Assembly: GCA_023430285.1 (NCBI GenBank) | Contig: JAEZAV010000119.1 | Location: 1-14,730, forward strand | Direction of reading: 5' to 3' | Length of the DNA: 14,730 nt | Source of the DNA: Methanobacteriota archaeon | GTDB lineage: Archaea; Methanobacteriota; Methanobacteria; Methanobacteriales; Methanobacteriaceae | In this document: piece after piece, positions 13,860 to 14,730 of the stretch | How the letters are laid out: each line of letters begins with the position of its first letter | Position numbering within the stretch: the first letter of the stretch is position 1 | Program-made: the position numbers and the translations under genes | Notes under the pieces: model-generated | Told to the model about the DNA's origin: nothing | Seen by the model: only the letters and a program-made list of their open reading frames with translations | Database searches by the model: none

Positions 13860-14289
13860 TCCTATTGAAAAATATATTAACAAGGTAACCAAGAACATGG
13901 GCTCCAAACAACGAGAAGAAGTTTCTCGAGAGTTAAAGGCACATATTTGGGACAGTGCAGATGCCCTTGCAGAGGAAAAGCATGTTGAAGTGGATGACAC
14001 CATAATTCAAGAAACGATCACCAGAATGGGACCTGCAGAAGACATAGCTGCCATGTACCCCAAGGAAAAGGCAGGTCGAGACAACGTAATTGATGGATTA
14101 AAATACATCGCCAGATCATTGATCTTCTTTGTTGTAGCTTCCAGCATAATAGGAATAGTTCTCCAGCTCATCTTCAAGGACATATCACTCTATCCATTCA
14201 TAGTTGTGGCCATCGTAGTGTACCTGGTTATAATGGTCATACACTTTGTGAGGCATAAATTCATCCCCAAATTCTTAGAAAACAAATAG
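13849..14289 (+). CDS. HAAS-domain membrane protein (DUF1700-like), PadR partner
   Basis: A 146-residue protein with an N-terminal helical HAAS-type domain: DPIEKYINKVTKNMG (4-18), REEVSRELKAHIWDSADALAEE (22-43) and TITRMGPAEDIAAMY (56-70), the last matching the family's MG-x-x-x-x-x-A motif. Two transmembrane helices follow (about 87-108 and 113-134), with a basic tail (VRHKFIPKFLENK). HAAS domains are found encoded next to PadR regulators and are thought to sense a membrane signal or hold the regulator. The ATG at 13849 follows GGAGA (13836-13840) by eight bases; the first 11 bases overlap the end of padR, so translation is probably coupled. It contains no enzyme motif. An earlier in-frame ATG at 13813 would lie deep within padR and is less likely. 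Confidence 0.88.
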   Translation: MRSDPIEKYINKVTKNMGSKQREEVSRELKAHIWDSADALAEEKHVEVDDTIIQETITRMGPAEDIAAMYPKEKAGRDNVIDGLKYIARSLIFFVVASSIIGIVLQLIFKDISLYPFIVVAIVVYLVIMVIHFVRHKFIPKFLENK

Positions 14290-14345
14290 GAAACTAGAAA
14301 CAACAACAAGAGATAAAAAATGTTTCAAACAACCTAGAGTACAGT

Positions 14346-14389
14346 AAATAGGTTTAAAAATTGTATCATACGAAAAAATAGGTTTAAAA
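14346..14389 (+). promoter_or_regulatory. Tandem AAATAGGTTTAAAA repeats with central GTATCATAC, ahead of the ABC gene
   Basis: AAATAGGTTTAAAA occurs exactly twice (14346-14359 and 14376-14389) with a period of 30 bp, about three helical turns. Each copy has a purine-rich start and a TTTAAAA core like BRE plus TATA. Between them lies GTATCATAC (14363-14371), one base different from GTATCGTAC (13439-13447) in the padR operator. This suggests a separate promoter for the ABC gene under PadR control. Confidence 0.45.
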
Positions 14390-14429
14390 TTTATAATTCA
14401 AGGTAATTTACTTATGAAGAGGTATTTTA

Positions 14430-14730
14430 ATGAATGAGTATGTAATGGAGGCCCAGGATCTAACCAAAAAATTCGGAGATTTTCTGGCCGTAGACAAACT
14501 AAACTTGAAAATAAGAAAGGGAGAAGTTTTAGGTTTTTTAGGCCCCAATGGTGCTGGTAAAACCACATCCATCAATATGATGGTGGGCCTTCTCAGCCCT
14601 TCAAGTGGCAAGGTGCTTGTGAACAACTCTGATGTCGAAGAAATGGACAAGAAAACCATAGGCATATGCCCCCAGGAACTGGTTCTCTGGGAAAATCTAA
14701 CATGTAATGAAAATTTAAAGCTCATGGGTG
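14430..14730 (+). CDS. ABC transporter ATP-binding protein (3' end outside window)
   Basis: The first 100 residues of an ABC-type ATPase. It starts MNEYVMEAQDLTKKFGDFLAV; the Walker A loop is GPNGAGKTT (38-46) with K44, and the Q-loop is CPQE (Q82). The GVLSP-like LLSPSSGKVLV block (54-64) is typical of the DrrA/CcmA class that pairs with a separate ABC-2 permease, used for drug, lipid or polysaccharide export. The signature, Walker B and D-loop are beyond the window, so they cannot be confirmed. GAGGT (14418-14422) lies seven bases before the ATG. It is 140 bp after the HAAS gene, with its own likely promoter elements; gene order suggests that PadR controls it. Confidence 0.92.
   Translation, partial: MNEYVMEAQDLTKKFGDFLAVDKLNLKIRKGEVLGFLGPNGAGKTTSINMMVGLLSPSSGKVLVNNSDVEEMDKKTIGICPQELVLWENLTCNENLKLMG

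Noticed and set aside
14408..14725. Minus-strand open frame opposite the ABC ATPase
   Set aside because: The plus strand encodes an unmistakable Walker A ATPase; the minus frame is a shadow with no recognisable features.

Overview
The window looks like chromosomal DNA from a methanogenic archaeon of the order Methanobacteriales, most likely a Methanobacterium-like organism. This is inferred from the moderately AT-rich composition, GGTGA/GGAGG-type ribosome binding sites, archaeal TATA-like elements (TTTATATA, TATAAAAT) ahead of genes, U-tract-like terminators, AGA/AGG-rich arginine codons, and the style of the proteins. No 16S or other marker gene is present, so the assignment is an inference.

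Layout. (1) 1-705: 3' part of a glutamate-cysteine-ligase-like gene, followed by 419 bp of non-coding DNA with several small inverted repeats. (2) 1125-2270: an M20-family (PepT-like) metallopeptidase. (3) 2440-3561 (minus) and 3831-5192 (plus): a divergent pair, a GHMP-family sugar kinase and a 12-helix sugar-porter MFS transporter, sharing a 269-bp promoter region. (4) 5413-12217: a glycosyltransferase island. Two overlapping GT2 genes lie on the minus strand. On the plus strand are a GT2 gene, a GT4-GT2 pair, a small membrane protein and a second GT2 gene paralogous to the first plus-strand one. (5) 12260-12727 (minus): a small secreted protein of unknown function. (6) 12976-13266 (minus): a PRC-barrel protein. 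(7) 13500-14730 (plus): a PadR regulator, an overlapping HAAS-type membrane protein, and the start of an ABC transporter ATPase that runs off the window.

How the parts may work together. The island probably decorates a cell-surface glycan or glycoprotein; no polymerase, flippase, oligosaccharyltransferase or nucleotide-sugar gene is visible inside the window. The sugar porter and GHMP kinase could supply or salvage a sugar, but a link to the island rests only on adjacency. The PadR-HAAS-ABC block is a self-contained regulated exporter module with a dyad over the predicted padR start site and a related GTATCRTAC element before the ABC gene.

The most notable unexplained signals are in non-coding DNA. 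An exact 12-bp palindrome, AATGGTACCATT, lies upstream of both paralogous GT2 genes. A 14-bp tandem-heptamer element, GTAAATTCTAAATT, recurs identically in three intergenic regions. A 30-bp-spaced direct repeat lies ahead of the ABC gene, and the small membrane-protein gene has a convincing N-terminus but no canonical start codon. I did not find a CRISPR array, insertion sequence, tRNA or rRNA.
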